Numbered from the stretch's first letter, positions 1 through 6,030 are shown. The stretch is 9,347 nucleotides of DNA from Pseudomonadota bacterium (GCA_015222965.1 JADFWF010000163.1:1-9347), one strand, 5' to 3'. Notes: generated by a model from the letters alone, not told the origin. A program made the numbers and translations.

Positions 1-443
1 AAGAAACCATGTTCCACGTGGAACACTCCCCAGTCCAGATATTGTCGACGCTGTGTCGGACTACCGGTTATCAATTTATAACTATCAGGATGAATAGCGA
101 GGACCGGGAATTGTGCAGCAATATCAGAAACCCTCTTAATAGGCTGTTTATTTACCCGTATTTCAGATTTGTTTCGGCTACGACGGATACCTAAGGGAAT
201 CGTTAGATAATCGATGGTTTCGATATTTGCAACTAGTTGCAGGTAAGGACATTGCCTGAGTATAAGATCGGTGACATGTTGTGTTCGAAAAGAACGGATA
301 TGACTGAGGTAATAGATAGCTTCAAGAAGGCTTGTTTTACCAGAAGCATTATCACCCAGAATCAAATTGACCCCTTTAACAGGTGTTAATTCAATATTTT
401 CGAGGTTACGGAAATTTTTTATCTGAAGCTGTTTTAAGTGCAT
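1..443 (-). CDS. recF: RecF, DNA replication/repair ATPase, N-terminal part (cut by window edge)
   Basis: RecF is an SMC-like ATPase that binds gapped DNA and, with RecO and RecR, loads RecA for recombinational repair at stalled forks. Reading the minus strand from the ATG at 441-443 gives 147 uninterrupted codons running off the window start. The product begins MHLKQLQIKNFRNLENIEL, the usual RecF opening, and has a Walker A motif GDNASGKTS at about residues 30-38. Near the edge it carries the family motif WGVFHVE (residues 138-144). The Walker B and signature motifs would lie outside the window. It sits 65 bp downstream of dnaN on the same strand, the common dnaA-dnaN-recF order, so co-transcription is likely. 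No clear Shine-Dalgarno precedes the ATG. The frame is intact over the visible third; truncation is only by the window edge. Identification is firm from sequence and context. Confidence 0.95.
   Translation of the reverse strand, partial: MHLKQLQIKNFRNLENIELTPVKGVNLILGDNASGKTSLLEAIYYLSHIRSFRTQHVTDLILRQCPYLQLVANIETIDYLTIPLGIRRSRNKSEIRVNKQPIKRVSDIAAQFPVLAIHPDSYKLITGSPTQRRQYLDWGVFHVEHGF
10..25. promoter_or_regulatory. parS: Putative parS centromere site (ParB-binding palindrome) inside recF
   Basis: The 16 bases TGTTCCACGTGGAACA form a perfect palindrome. They match the widely conserved chromosomal parS pattern TGTTNCACGTGNAACA; the C/G variant at the fifth and twelfth positions is the form I recall from Pseudomonas. 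The site lies within the recF frame and encodes V140-F-H-V-E-H145, so both the protein motif and the DNA palindrome are satisfied. ParB binding to parS near the origin loads SMC/condensin and directs origin segregation. The match is seen directly; the function is inferred from consensus and position, since parA and parB are not in the window. Confidence 0.75.
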
Positions 444-508
444 AGATCAGTCATATGTTCAGCTATAACTGGCACATACTCACAAAGAGTAGACTTGGTT
501 ATTTTCAA

Positions 509-1609
509 CTAGAGCCGCATGGGCATGATTACATATTTACAATCTGTCTGGTCAGGATAGGTAATCAGAAAACTGCTGTTAGAATCTCTTAGGGCAGCTT
601 GAACCGTATCTGAGTTACAGACATTTAAGACATCGAGCATATAATTAACATTGAATCCAATTTCGATATCATCTCCATCATAAACCACTTCTAACTCAAC
701 ATCGGCTTCTTCCTGATCTGGGTTTTGCGCCTGTAGCTTAATAAGGTTTTTTCCCAGGATTAGACGAATACCGCGATATTTTTCATTGGATAAGATAGAC
801 GCACGGATCAAAGCCTGACGAAGCTGGTCACGGTCAGCAATTATGATATTACCGCCATCGGCAGGCATTACCCGATTATAATCGGGAAAACGTCCATCGA
901 TTAATTTTGAAGTTAAACGTAATTCGCTAAATTCAACTTGAAGGTGATTACTGCCAAGCGTTATTTTTGCAGTTTCATCAGAATCACTTAATAAACGAAC
1001 CAGCTCTAAAACGCCTTTTCTAGGCAGGATGACCTGCTTGATATCTGAAATATCAGCACTGGTCTCTTTCTCGCAGTAAGCCAGTCGATGACCATCAGTA
1101 GCAACAGCGCGAAGATTGTTAGAACTGACTTCCAGCATTAATCCGTTCAGATAATATCGAACATCCTGCTGTGCCATCGAGAAGGCTGTTTTATCGATAA
1201 TATCTCTTAATGTTTTCTGTGTTATCTCAAATTCATAAACACTGTTTATCGCATCTAATGCAGGAAAATCATTTGCAGCCAGGGTGGCAAGTGAAAAACG
1301 GCTACGTCCTGATTGAACCAGTGCTTTGTTATCTTTTACTGTAAAACTGATATTGGCTTCGCTTGGTAATGATTTACAGATATCCAGTAATTTACGGGCA
1401 GGTACGGTAATTTCACCGGTTTCGTCGATAACCATGGCAATCTGACTAACAAGTTCAATTTCCAGATCTGTGGCAGTTAAGGTTAATAGATTATCACTTG
1501 CACGTAATAAAACATTAGACAGTGCAGGCATGGTTTGCCTTTTTTCCACTGCTCCTATGATTTGCTGAAGAGGATTTAGTAAAGTTTCCTTATCAATCTG
1601 AAATTTCAT
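509..1609 (-). CDS. dnaN: DNA polymerase III beta subunit (sliding clamp)
   Basis: DnaN forms the ring-shaped dimer that encircles DNA and tethers DNA polymerase III and other clamp-binding proteins. The 366-residue product has the usual length. It opens MKFQIDKETLLNPLQQ, carries the early family motif RQTMPALSNVLL (about residues 24-35), contains the central TDGHRLA segment (about 171-177) and ends YVIMPMRL, the characteristic C-terminal tail that closes against the ligand-binding cleft. The ATG at 1607-1609 is preceded by TAGGTCAGGTC, giving two possible AGG ribosome-binding elements very close to the start. It lies 281 bp downstream of dnaA across the putative oriC, so it may be read from dnaA and also from promoters in the AT-rich gap; that DNA is too AT-rich to pick one. 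recF follows after 65 bp. Confidence 0.98.
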   Translation of the reverse strand: MKFQIDKETLLNPLQQIIGAVEKRQTMPALSNVLLRASDNLLTLTATDLEIELVSQIAMVIDETGEITVPARKLLDICKSLPSEANISFTVKDNKALVQSGRSRFSLATLAANDFPALDAINSVYEFEITQKTLRDIIDKTAFSMAQQDVRYYLNGLMLEVSSNNLRAVATDGHRLAYCEKETSADISDIKQVILPRKGVLELVRLLSDSDETAKITLGSNHLQVEFSELRLTSKLIDGRFPDYNRVMPADGGNIIIADRDQLRQALIRASILSNEKYRGIRLILGKNLIKLQAQNPDQEEADVELEVVYDGDDIEIGFNVNYMLDVLNVCNSDTVQAALRDSNSSFLITYPDQTDCKYVIMPMRL

Positions 1610-1618
1610 GACCTGACC

Positions 1619-1735
1619 TATATATTATATTAATCTTTTATATATATATTATTGTTATTATTAAGTATCACACTTATCTGTTGATAACTTTATTTTTAGT
1701 ATATATATCAATAACTTACATAGTAATATACATAC
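1619..1735. other. AT-rich DNA unwinding element candidate in oriC
   Basis: The stretch is dominated by TA steps; for example 1620-1670 contains only four G or C bases in 51, with runs such as TTTTATATATATATTATTG. It adjoins the DnaA-box cluster on the dnaN side. Origins typically place the melting region directly beside the DnaA boxes, so this is the most likely place for duplex opening. It also contains one DnaA-box-like sequence at 1679-1687. Confidence 0.6.
1679..1687 (-). promoter_or_regulatory. DnaA-box-like site TTATCAACA
   Basis: The plus strand reads TGTTGATAA, i.e. TTATCAACA on the minus strand, one mismatch from TTATNCACA. It lies inside the AT-rich half of the origin, apart from the main cluster. 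The identical 9-mer occurs again at 3458-3466 upstream of rpmH. It would be a weaker DnaA site, if used. Confidence 0.4.
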
Positions 1736-1776
1736 TTGTTAAAGGTAGAAAGCATGCGCTTTAACTGTCGATGAAT

Positions 1777-1785
1777 TGTGGATAA
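1777..1785 (-). promoter_or_regulatory. DnaA box, perfect consensus TTATCCACA
   Basis: The plus strand reads TGTGGATAA, which is TTATCCACA on the minus strand, the high-affinity E. coli-type DnaA box. It is the only exact box in the cluster that faces the minus direction, and it lies between the arms of the inverted repeat at 1763-1812. Confidence 0.85.
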
Positions 1786-1800
1786 CTTTATATGTCTTTT

Positions 1801-1809
1801 TTATCGACA
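1801..1809 (+). promoter_or_regulatory. DnaA-box-like site TTATCGACA
   Basis: One mismatch (G for C at position six) from TTATNCACA. It lies 11 bp before the exact box at 1821 in the same orientation and overlaps the right arm of the inverted repeat. Confidence 0.4.
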
Positions 1810-1820
1810 GTTTAATAAAG

Positions 1821-1829
1821 TTATTCACA
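1821..1829 (+). promoter_or_regulatory. DnaA box TTATTCACA
   Basis: Exact match to TTATNCACA. It is followed by another exact box in the same orientation with only four bases between them, a spacing that would favour cooperative DnaA binding. Confidence 0.8.
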
Positions 1830-1833
1830 CATT

Positions 1834-1842
1834 TTATGCACA
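1834..1842 (+). promoter_or_regulatory. DnaA box TTATGCACA
   Basis: Exact match to TTATNCACA, 13 bp start to start from the preceding box and in the same orientation. Confidence 0.75.
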
Positions 1843-1883
1843 GCTTGTTCTTTTTCGTATAGTTTTCCTGGAAAAACCGTATC

Positions 1884-1892
1884 TTATACACT
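1884..1892 (+). promoter_or_regulatory. DnaA-box-like site TTATACACT overlapping the dnaA stop codon
   Basis: It matches TTATNCACA except at the last base and overlaps the dnaA stop codon (TAG on the minus strand, 1891-1893). It has the same orientation as the boxes at 1821 and 1834. Possibly a weak outer site of the cluster. Confidence 0.35.
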
Positions 1893-3249
1893 AATTACTC
1901 AATACGCGGATCATATTTTTATAATCTTCGTTGATCTTGTTGTCCGATTCCCTTAATTCAGCAATCTTTCTGCAACCATGTAAAACCGTCGTATGATCTC
2001 GACCACCAAAAGCAGCGCCTATTTCGGGAAGACTGTGATTAGTTAATTCTTTTGATAAGGCCATTGCCAGTTGTCTTGGTCTGGTGATAGAGCGACTGCG
2101 GCGGTTCGAATGCAGATCTGAGGTCCGTATCTTGTAATACTCTGCAACGGTCTTCTGGATATTATCGATAGTAATGGTGCGATCCTGCAGGGCGATGAGG
2201 TCCCGCAGGGCTTCTTTGGCAAATTCCAGCGTGATGGGTGAGCCTGTAAAATTAGCAGTCGCCAGCACACGGCGAAAAGCACCTTCGAGTTCACGTATAT
2301 TGGAGCGGATACGTTTCGCGATGAAAAAAGCGACTTCATCGGGTAATTCAGCGTTAGCCTCTTCAGCTTTTTTATGAAGGATGGCAACCCTGGTCTCCAG
2401 TTCTGGTGGTTCGATACAGACAGGTAAACCCCAGCCAAAACGCGAACGTAAACGTTCTTCCAGGCCTTCTACTTCTTTTGGATAACGATCGCAGGTCAGG
2501 ATAATCTGACTGCCGCCTTCCAGTAAGGCATTAAAGGTATGAAAAAATTCTTCCTGAGAACGCTCTTTGCCGGCAAAAAACTGGATATCATCGACCAGGA
2601 TGGCATCGAGAGAGCGATAATGCTGTTTAAAAGCGTCGATTGAATTATGCTGTAATGCTTTTACCATGTGGCTGACAAAACGTTCTGAATGGATATAAGT
2701 AATACGAGCGTCAGGATTGTTTTTCAGCATCATATTACCCACTGCATGCATCAGATGGGTTTTACCTAAACCAACACCTCCATAGAAAAACAGAGGGTTA
2801 TATGCGCTTCCGGGGTTTTCGGCGACCTGCTGCGAGGCTGCTTTTGCCAGCTGATTTGATTTTCCCTCGACATAATTATCGAAGGTAAATAAAGGGTTCA
2901 GATTGTTTTCGACATGACTTTTGCTGGGTTTAGCCTGAATGCTGTCGGTAAATGATTCGGTTTTCTGTACAGGTGCCTGCGTTACCGGTTTAGTAGAGGG
3001 CTTGTTCTGGCTACCGATCTCGATACTTAAAGAAACGCTCTGTAACGGGTCAAGCTCGGCGAGAATTGACTGAATTTTTTCCTGAAAATTGTTTTTTACC
3101 CAATCCTGAACGAAACGGTTAGGTGCCAGCAGTTTTATCTGGTTATTTTCTTCGATAACCTGCAGGGGCCGTACCCAGGTATTTAACTGCTGATTGCTGA
3201 GTTCCTGTTCTAATCGTTGTAAGCAATTCGACCACATTGTTTTGCTCAC
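1891..3249 (-). CDS. dnaA: Chromosomal replication initiator protein DnaA
   Basis: DnaA is the AAA+ ATPase that binds DnaA boxes, melts the origin and recruits the DnaB helicase. The 452-residue product shows all four domains: an N-terminal interaction domain ([21 protein letters not shown]), a variable linker (about 85-115), an AAA+ core and a C-terminal DNA-binding domain. In the core are Walker [10 protein letters not shown] (157-165), Walker [11 protein letters not shown] (214-223), sensor I ILTCDR (250-255) and the arginine-finger segment [10 protein letters not shown] (267-276). The signature [15 protein letters not shown] is at 415-429. The start is GTG at 3247-3249, preceded by AGAGG nine bases upstream; an ATG four codons later is the alternative. 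A cysteine stands in sensor I where E. coli has serine. The gene is probably autoregulated through the DnaA box at 3344-3352. Confidence 0.98.
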   Translation of the reverse strand: MSKTMWSNCLQRLEQELSNQQLNTWVRPLQVIEENNQIKLLAPNRFVQDWVKNNFQEKIQSILAELDPLQSVSLSIEIGSQNKPSTKPVTQAPVQKTESFTDSIQAKPSKSHVENNLNPLFTFDNYVEGKSNQLAKAASQQVAENPGSAYNPLFFYGGVGLGKTHLMHAVGNMMLKNNPDARITYIHSERFVSHMVKALQHNSIDAFKQHYRSLDAILVDDIQFFAGKERSQEEFFHTFNALLEGGSQIILTCDRYPKEVEGLEERLRSRFGWGLPVCIEPPELETRVAILHKKAEEANAELPDEVAFFIAKRIRSNIRELEGAFRRVLATANFTGSPITLEFAKEALRDLIALQDRTITIDNIQKTVAEYYKIRTSDLHSNRRSRSITRPRQLAMALSKELTNHSLPEIGAAFGGRDHTTVLHGCRKIAELRESDNKINEDYKNMIRVLSN

Positions 3250-3274
3250 GCAGATTGACCTCTCACTGGCTGGG

Positions 3275-3302
3275 GAATCATTCCTGATTGAAAGAATGAT
3301 TC
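3275..3302 (-). repeat. Perfect 9-bp inverted repeat (hairpin) in the dnaA leader
   Basis: GAATCATTC (3275-3283) and GAATGATTC (3294-3302) are exact reverse complements around a 10-base loop. The element lies between the inferred dnaA promoter and the GTG start, so it would form a stem-loop in the dnaA mRNA about 14 nt upstream of the Shine-Dalgarno. On the plus strand it is followed by CGGGTTTTT, loosely resembling a terminator, but no plus-strand transcript is known to enter here. It may modulate dnaA mRNA stability or translation, or bind a dimeric regulator. Confidence 0.55.
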
Positions 3303-3323
3303 GGGTTTTTAAGGGGGATTAAT

Positions 3324-3353
3324 TCTATACCGGTTAGGCTGACTTATCCACAA
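3324..3353 (-). promoter_or_regulatory. Candidate sigma70-type promoter for dnaA
   Basis: On the minus strand a -35-like TTGTGG (plus 3348-3353) is followed by an 18-bp spacer and the -10 hexamer TATAGA (plus 3324-3329, extended as TATAGAAT). Transcription would start near 3317, leaving a leader of about 68 nt before the GTG start. The -35 hexamer lies almost wholly within the perfect DnaA box, which suggests direct repression by DnaA. The -35 match is poor, so the exact promoter is uncertain. Confidence 0.45.
3344..3352 (+). promoter_or_regulatory. DnaA box, perfect consensus TTATCCACA, upstream of dnaA
   Basis: Exact high-affinity DnaA box in the divergent dnaA-rpmH region, overlapping the proposed dnaA -35 element. 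A DnaA box in the dnaA promoter is the classical arrangement for negative autoregulation. It is the only exact box in this gap. Confidence 0.8.
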
Positions 3354-3457
3354 GTGAGAGGAATATTTGTCCGGTAAAAAAGCCTGATATGGGGCTGAAG
3401 GGTAAAACAGGTCAAAAAATAACCACTATAGAAACAAGTAAAAAACTTTGCTTTTTT

Positions 3458-3466
3458 TGTTGATAA
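3458..3466 (-). promoter_or_regulatory. DnaA-box-like site TTATCAACA just upstream of the rpmH -35
   Basis: The same one-mismatch 9-mer as at 1679-1687, ending four bases before the rpmH -35 hexamer. If bound, DnaA would be placed to influence rpmH transcription. The assignment rests on sequence similarity only. Confidence 0.35.
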
Positions 3467-3469
3467 GCT

Positions 3470-3498
3470 TTGACTAACGGGCATTCTGTACGTAAAAT
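3470..3498 (+). promoter_or_regulatory. Sigma70-type promoter for rpmH operon
   Basis: TTGACT (3470-3475) is a five-of-six -35 match, followed by a 17-bp spacer and TAAAAT (3493-3498), a five-of-six -10 match. Transcription would start near 3505, about 33 nt upstream of the rpmH ATG. It is the best promoter match in the window and fits a highly expressed ribosomal protein gene. Confidence 0.8.
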
Positions 3499-3537
3499 GC
3501 GCGGTTCGCTGAAACATTGTTATTTAGGTTTTTTGTC

Positions 3538-3672
3538 ATGAAAAGAACATTTCAACCAAGTTGTTTAAAACGCGCCAGAACTCATGGTTTTCGTGCTCGT
3601 AGCCGTACTGTCGGTGGTCGCAAGGTATTAAAAGCTCGTCGATCTAAAGGTCGTCATAGCTTAACTGTATAA
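3538..3672 (+). CDS. rpmH: Large ribosomal subunit protein bL34
   Basis: bL34 is a small, highly basic protein of the 50S subunit. The reading frame from the ATG at 3538-3540 encodes 44 residues, starting [20 protein letters not shown] and ending KGRHSLTV before TAA. The MKRTFQPS opening and HGFRAR segment are diagnostic of the family, and the length is normal. A TTAGGT ribosome-binding element ends nine or so bases before the ATG. The gene is divergent from dnaA and leads the cluster rpmH-rnpA-yidD-yidC-mnmE, an arrangement conserved in many bacteria. Its central segment [11 protein letters not shown] differs from the E. coli protein (RMATKNGRQVL), which argues against Enterobacterales. Confidence 0.97.
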   Translation: MKRTFQPSCLKRARTHGFRARSRTVGGRKVLKARRSKGRHSLTV

Positions 3673-3764
3673 ATTTCAGTACTGAACAACGAATATTATA
3701 AAAAACTCCGGTGATAGCTCATCTGGCCATGGTTCAGATCTGGCTAGCCGGGGAAAGTCTCAGA

Positions 3765-3782
3765 CCTGTTTGCCAAAACAGG
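3765..3782 (+). repeat. 7-bp perfect hairpin over the rnpA start codon
   Basis: CCTGTTT (3765-3771) and AAACAGG (3776-3782) are exact reverse complements with a four-base loop GCCA. The proposed rnpA TTG start (3770-3772) spans the top of the 5' arm and the first loop base. Such a stem could dampen initiation, matching the low demand for RNase P protein relative to bL34. Confidence 0.5.
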
Positions 3783-4111
3783 CCAAATTGTTAAAAGCAG
3801 CTGATTTCAAGTTTGTTTTTGATAAAGCCGTTCGTTCCTCAGATCGTTATTTTACAGTTTTAGCACGGCCGAATACTCTAAAAAATGCCCGTGTAGGCAT
3901 GGCGTTTACTAAAAAGAGAGTAAAATTGGCGGTCGCTCGAAATCGATTGAAGCGTATAACACGCGAAAGTTTTCGATTAACTCCTGATAAATACTTTGCT
4001 GATTATGTGGTCCTTGCAGGAACACATTGTGTGAAGGCTGAAAATCAGCAGTTATTTAAATCACTGGAAAAACACTGGCAGCAACTGAATAAAAAATGCG
4101 AAGAATCCTAA
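3770..4111 (+). CDS. rnpA: Ribonuclease P protein component
   Basis: RnpA is the basic protein cofactor of RNase P, which helps the catalytic RNA bind and cleave the 5' leader of precursor tRNAs. The 113-residue product has the family core: the N-terminal LLKAADFKFVFDKA (about 7-20), the RNR signature KLAVARNRLKRITRESFR (52-69) and a mixed C-terminal part. It lies 97 bp downstream of rpmH and overlaps yidD by 16 bp. The start is uncertain. The open frame reaches back to 3686 with no ATG or GTG, so TTG at 3770 is the best visible start; a GGGGA element lies at 3750-3754, rather far upstream. The protein therefore begins directly at the conserved region, a few residues shorter than E. coli RnpA (119). 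A start further upstream at a rarer codon cannot be excluded. Confidence 0.9.
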   Translation: MPKQAKLLKAADFKFVFDKAVRSSDRYFTVLARPNTLKNARVGMAFTKKRVKLAVARNRLKRITRESFRLTPDKYFADYVVLAGTHCVKAENQQLFKSLEKHWQQLNKKCEES

Positions 4112-4341
4112 TCCTTTTTATTCGTGGTTATCAGTATTTGCTCAGTCCTTTTATGGCACCGAGCTGTCGTTATACTCCTACCTGTTCAAATTACTCCATC
4201 GAAGCGATCCAGCGTTTTGGGTTTTTCCGGGGTTTAATTTTATCAGTGCGTCGAATTTTTAGCTGTCATCCCTGGCATCATGGTGGATACGATCCTGTAC
4301 CCACATCTTTTACATTAAAAAAAATAAATAAAGAACAATAA
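4096..4341 (+). CDS. yidD: Membrane protein insertion efficiency factor YidD
   Basis: YidD is a small inner-membrane-associated protein that assists YidC-dependent insertion and folding of membrane proteins. The 81-residue product has the family pattern: an amphipathic N-terminal helix (RILILFIRGYQYLLSPF), the cysteine-containing motif PSCRYTPTCSNYSIEAI (about 22-38) and the C-terminal HPWHHGGYDPVP (about 58-69). The ATG overlaps the last 16 bases of rnpA in another frame and has no strong Shine-Dalgarno, suggesting translational coupling. yidC begins 21 bp downstream, the usual functional pairing. Confidence 0.96.
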   Translation: MRRILILFIRGYQYLLSPFMAPSCRYTPTCSNYSIEAIQRFGFFRGLILSVRRIFSCHPWHHGGYDPVPTSFTLKKINKEQ

Positions 4342-4362
4342 TTCTCTGGAATAAAGATCATT

Positions 4363-6030
4363 ATGGGTAATCCACGCATACTATTATATTTCACCCTGTT
4401 TTTTATCATCTATATGATATGGGCGCAGTGGCAGATGGATTATGGCCCTAAACCTGAACCTGTCGTAGCAAGTAATAATAGTCAGGCCTTAGCCATCGAT
4501 AATGGGGTTGATGATATCCCGCAAGCCGTCCCAATCAGCTCGCCTGATGGTACGATCGCAGAGAACAACACGGCTTCACCGGTAGCGAAGGCAGAAACTG
4601 CCACCAGTAGTGAGCGCATAAAGATTGTTACTGACGTCCTGGATATAGAGATCGATACAAAAGGTGGTGATATACGTCGTGCGGTGTTGCGTAACTATGC
4701 CGTCAGCGCCGATAATCCGGAAGATAAGCTGGTCTTTATGACCGACGCAGCCGTCAACTTTCATATCGCTCAATCGGGACTGGTCTCTGTAAACAAAGGC
4801 ACTGCGCCATCACATAATGAGATATACCGCAGCGAAAAAAGTGTTTATCGCCTGGCAGAAGGCGTCGATACCATCGAAGTACCGCTCTACTGGGAAAGTG
4901 CTAATGGCGTAAAGGTTAAGAAAGTATTGACGTTTAGACGAAACGAGTATGTCATCGATGTTAACTACTTTGTTACTGCTGGTGACCAGGCGTGGAACGG
5001 TAGTGATTATATGCAGATAACCCGTTCACGCCCTGTCGATGATAGTAGTAATGCCTTCATACATACTTATACAGGTGGTGTCGTATATAACGATGAGATC
5101 AAATATGAGAAATATGATTTTGATGACATCGCAGAGAAAGATCTGAAATATCAGTTAAAAGATGGCTGGCTGGCGATGATCCAGCATTATTTCCTGGCAT
5201 CGTGGATACCTGCATCTGAAAAGAGTGCGCTCTATTTCAGCCGTTATAACCGTAGTAATGATCATTACACCTTAGGTGCTCGTACCTCAGCGATTTCTAT
5301 CGAAGCCGGACAGACCGGTGAAATCTCTTCACGTTTTGTCGTTGGGCCTAAACTGCAGAACGAGCTAGAAGCGATCGCCCCCGGCCTGGATCTGACGGTC
5401 GATTATGGTGTGTTGACCATTATTGCAAAGCCGTTGTTCTGGTTATTGGACTTCTTCCACGGCATCTTCGAGAATTGGGGCTGGGCGATCATCTTTTTGA
5501 CCATCACCGTAAAAGCTATTTTCTACAAGCTGTCTGAGATGAGTTATAAGTCGATGGCGAAGATGCGCAAGGTGGCGCCGCGCATCCAGAAGATGAAAGA
5601 ACAGTACGGAGATGATCGCCAGGCCATGAGCAAGGCGATGATGGAGATGTACAAACGGGAAAAGATAAATCCGATGGGTGGTTGTTTACCTATCCTGGTA
5701 CAGATGCCGGTATTTATTTCTTTGTACTGGGTATTACTGGAAAGTGTAGAGATGCGCCATGCGCCGTTCATCCTCTGGCTGACTAACCTTACCGATAAAG
5801 ACCCTTATTTCGTATTGCCGGTATTGATGGGTATCTCGATGTTTATCCAGCAGAAACTGAATCCGGCACCGGTCGATCCGATACAGCAGAAAGTATTCCA
5901 GATAATGCCGTTTGCATTTACCATCATGTTCGCTTTCTTCCCGTCAGGTCTGGTGCTTTACTGGGTAGTTAATAATGTCCTGTCGATCACGCAACAATAT
6001 GTGATCACTAAGCGGATAGAGAACAGTTAA
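4363..6030 (+). CDS. yidC: Membrane protein insertase YidC
   Basis: YidC (Oxa1 family) inserts proteins into the inner membrane, alone or with SecYEG. The 555-residue product has the Gram-negative plan. An N-terminal anchor (about 5-22) is followed by a low-complexity linker and a large periplasmic domain (about 75-345). A conserved five-helix core then has hydrophobic segments at about 353-391, 441-463, 482-497 and 513-535. The cytoplasmic loop KMRKVAPRIQKMKEQYGDD and the GGCLPILVQMPVFISLYW segment are strongly family-like. A lysine (K384, in TVKAIFYKLS) stands where E. coli has the groove arginine R366; I recall lysine there in Pseudomonas as well, so this looks like a lineage variant rather than loss. 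The C-terminal tail is short (ends KRIENS). The ribosome-binding site is weak (CTGGAATAAAG). It lies 21 bp after yidD and 53 bp before mnmE. Confidence 0.98.
   Translation: MGNPRILLYFTLFFIIYMIWAQWQMDYGPKPEPVVASNNSQALAIDNGVDDIPQAVPISSPDGTIAENNTASPVAKAETATSSERIKIVTDVLDIEIDTKGGDIRRAVLRNYAVSADNPEDKLVFMTDAAVNFHIAQSGLVSVNKGTAPSHNEIYRSEKSVYRLAEGVDTIEVPLYWESANGVKVKKVLTFRRNEYVIDVNYFVTAGDQAWNGSDYMQITRSRPVDDSSNAFIHTYTGGVVYNDEIKYEKYDFDDIAEKDLKYQLKDGWLAMIQHYFLASWIPASEKSALYFSRYNRSNDHYTLGARTSAISIEAGQTGEISSRFVVGPKLQNELEAIAPGLDLTVDYGVLTIIAKPLFWLLDFFHGIFENWGWAIIFLTITVKAIFYKLSEMSYKSMAKMRKVAPRIQKMKEQYGDDRQAMSKAMMEMYKREKINPMGGCLPILVQMPVFISLYWVLLESVEMRHAPFILWLTNLTDKDPYFVLPVLMGISMFIQQKLNPAPVDPIQQKVFQIMPFAFTIMFAFFPSGLVLYWVVNNVLSITQQYVITKRIENS

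Larger units (their letters stand above)
1763..1812. repeat. 10-bp inverted repeat flanking a perfect DnaA box
   Basis: AACTGTCGAT at 1763-1772 is exactly complementary to ATCGACAGTT at 1803-1812, with a 30-bp spacer that contains the perfect DnaA box at 1777-1785. The right arm overlaps the one-mismatch box TTATCGACA at 1801-1809. It could be a protein-binding dyad or a cruciform-prone element within the origin; no known factor site is recognised. Confidence 0.6.
1610..1890. other. oriC: Putative chromosomal replication origin (oriC) between dnaN and dnaA
   Basis: This non-coding gap has the two parts expected of a bacterial origin. The dnaN-proximal half is extremely AT-rich and suits a DNA unwinding element. 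The dnaA-proximal half holds three exact TTATNCACA DnaA boxes (1777-1785 minus, 1821-1829 plus, 1834-1842 plus) and several one-mismatch versions (1679-1687 minus, 1801-1809 plus, 1884-1892 plus, the last running into the dnaA stop codon). A 10-bp inverted repeat brackets the 1777 box. There is no GATC in the whole gap, so an E. coli-type Dam/SeqA control is not evident. The dnaA-rpmH gap also has one perfect box, but the cluster here is much denser. Replication start has not been shown; this is inferred from box density and gene context. Confidence 0.8.

Noticed and set aside
9..194. 61-codon plus-strand open frame across the window start
   Set aside because: It is antisense to recF, whose minus-strand translation has clear family motifs throughout, so this is a shadow frame.
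1860..1890. GTTTTCC/GGAAAAAC dyad just downstream of dnaA as a terminator
   Set aside because: The stem is AT-rich with a tiny loop, and no T-run follows on the minus strand.
2043..2438. 131-codon minus-strand open frame
   Set aside because: It lies in another frame inside dnaA and shows no recognisable domain.
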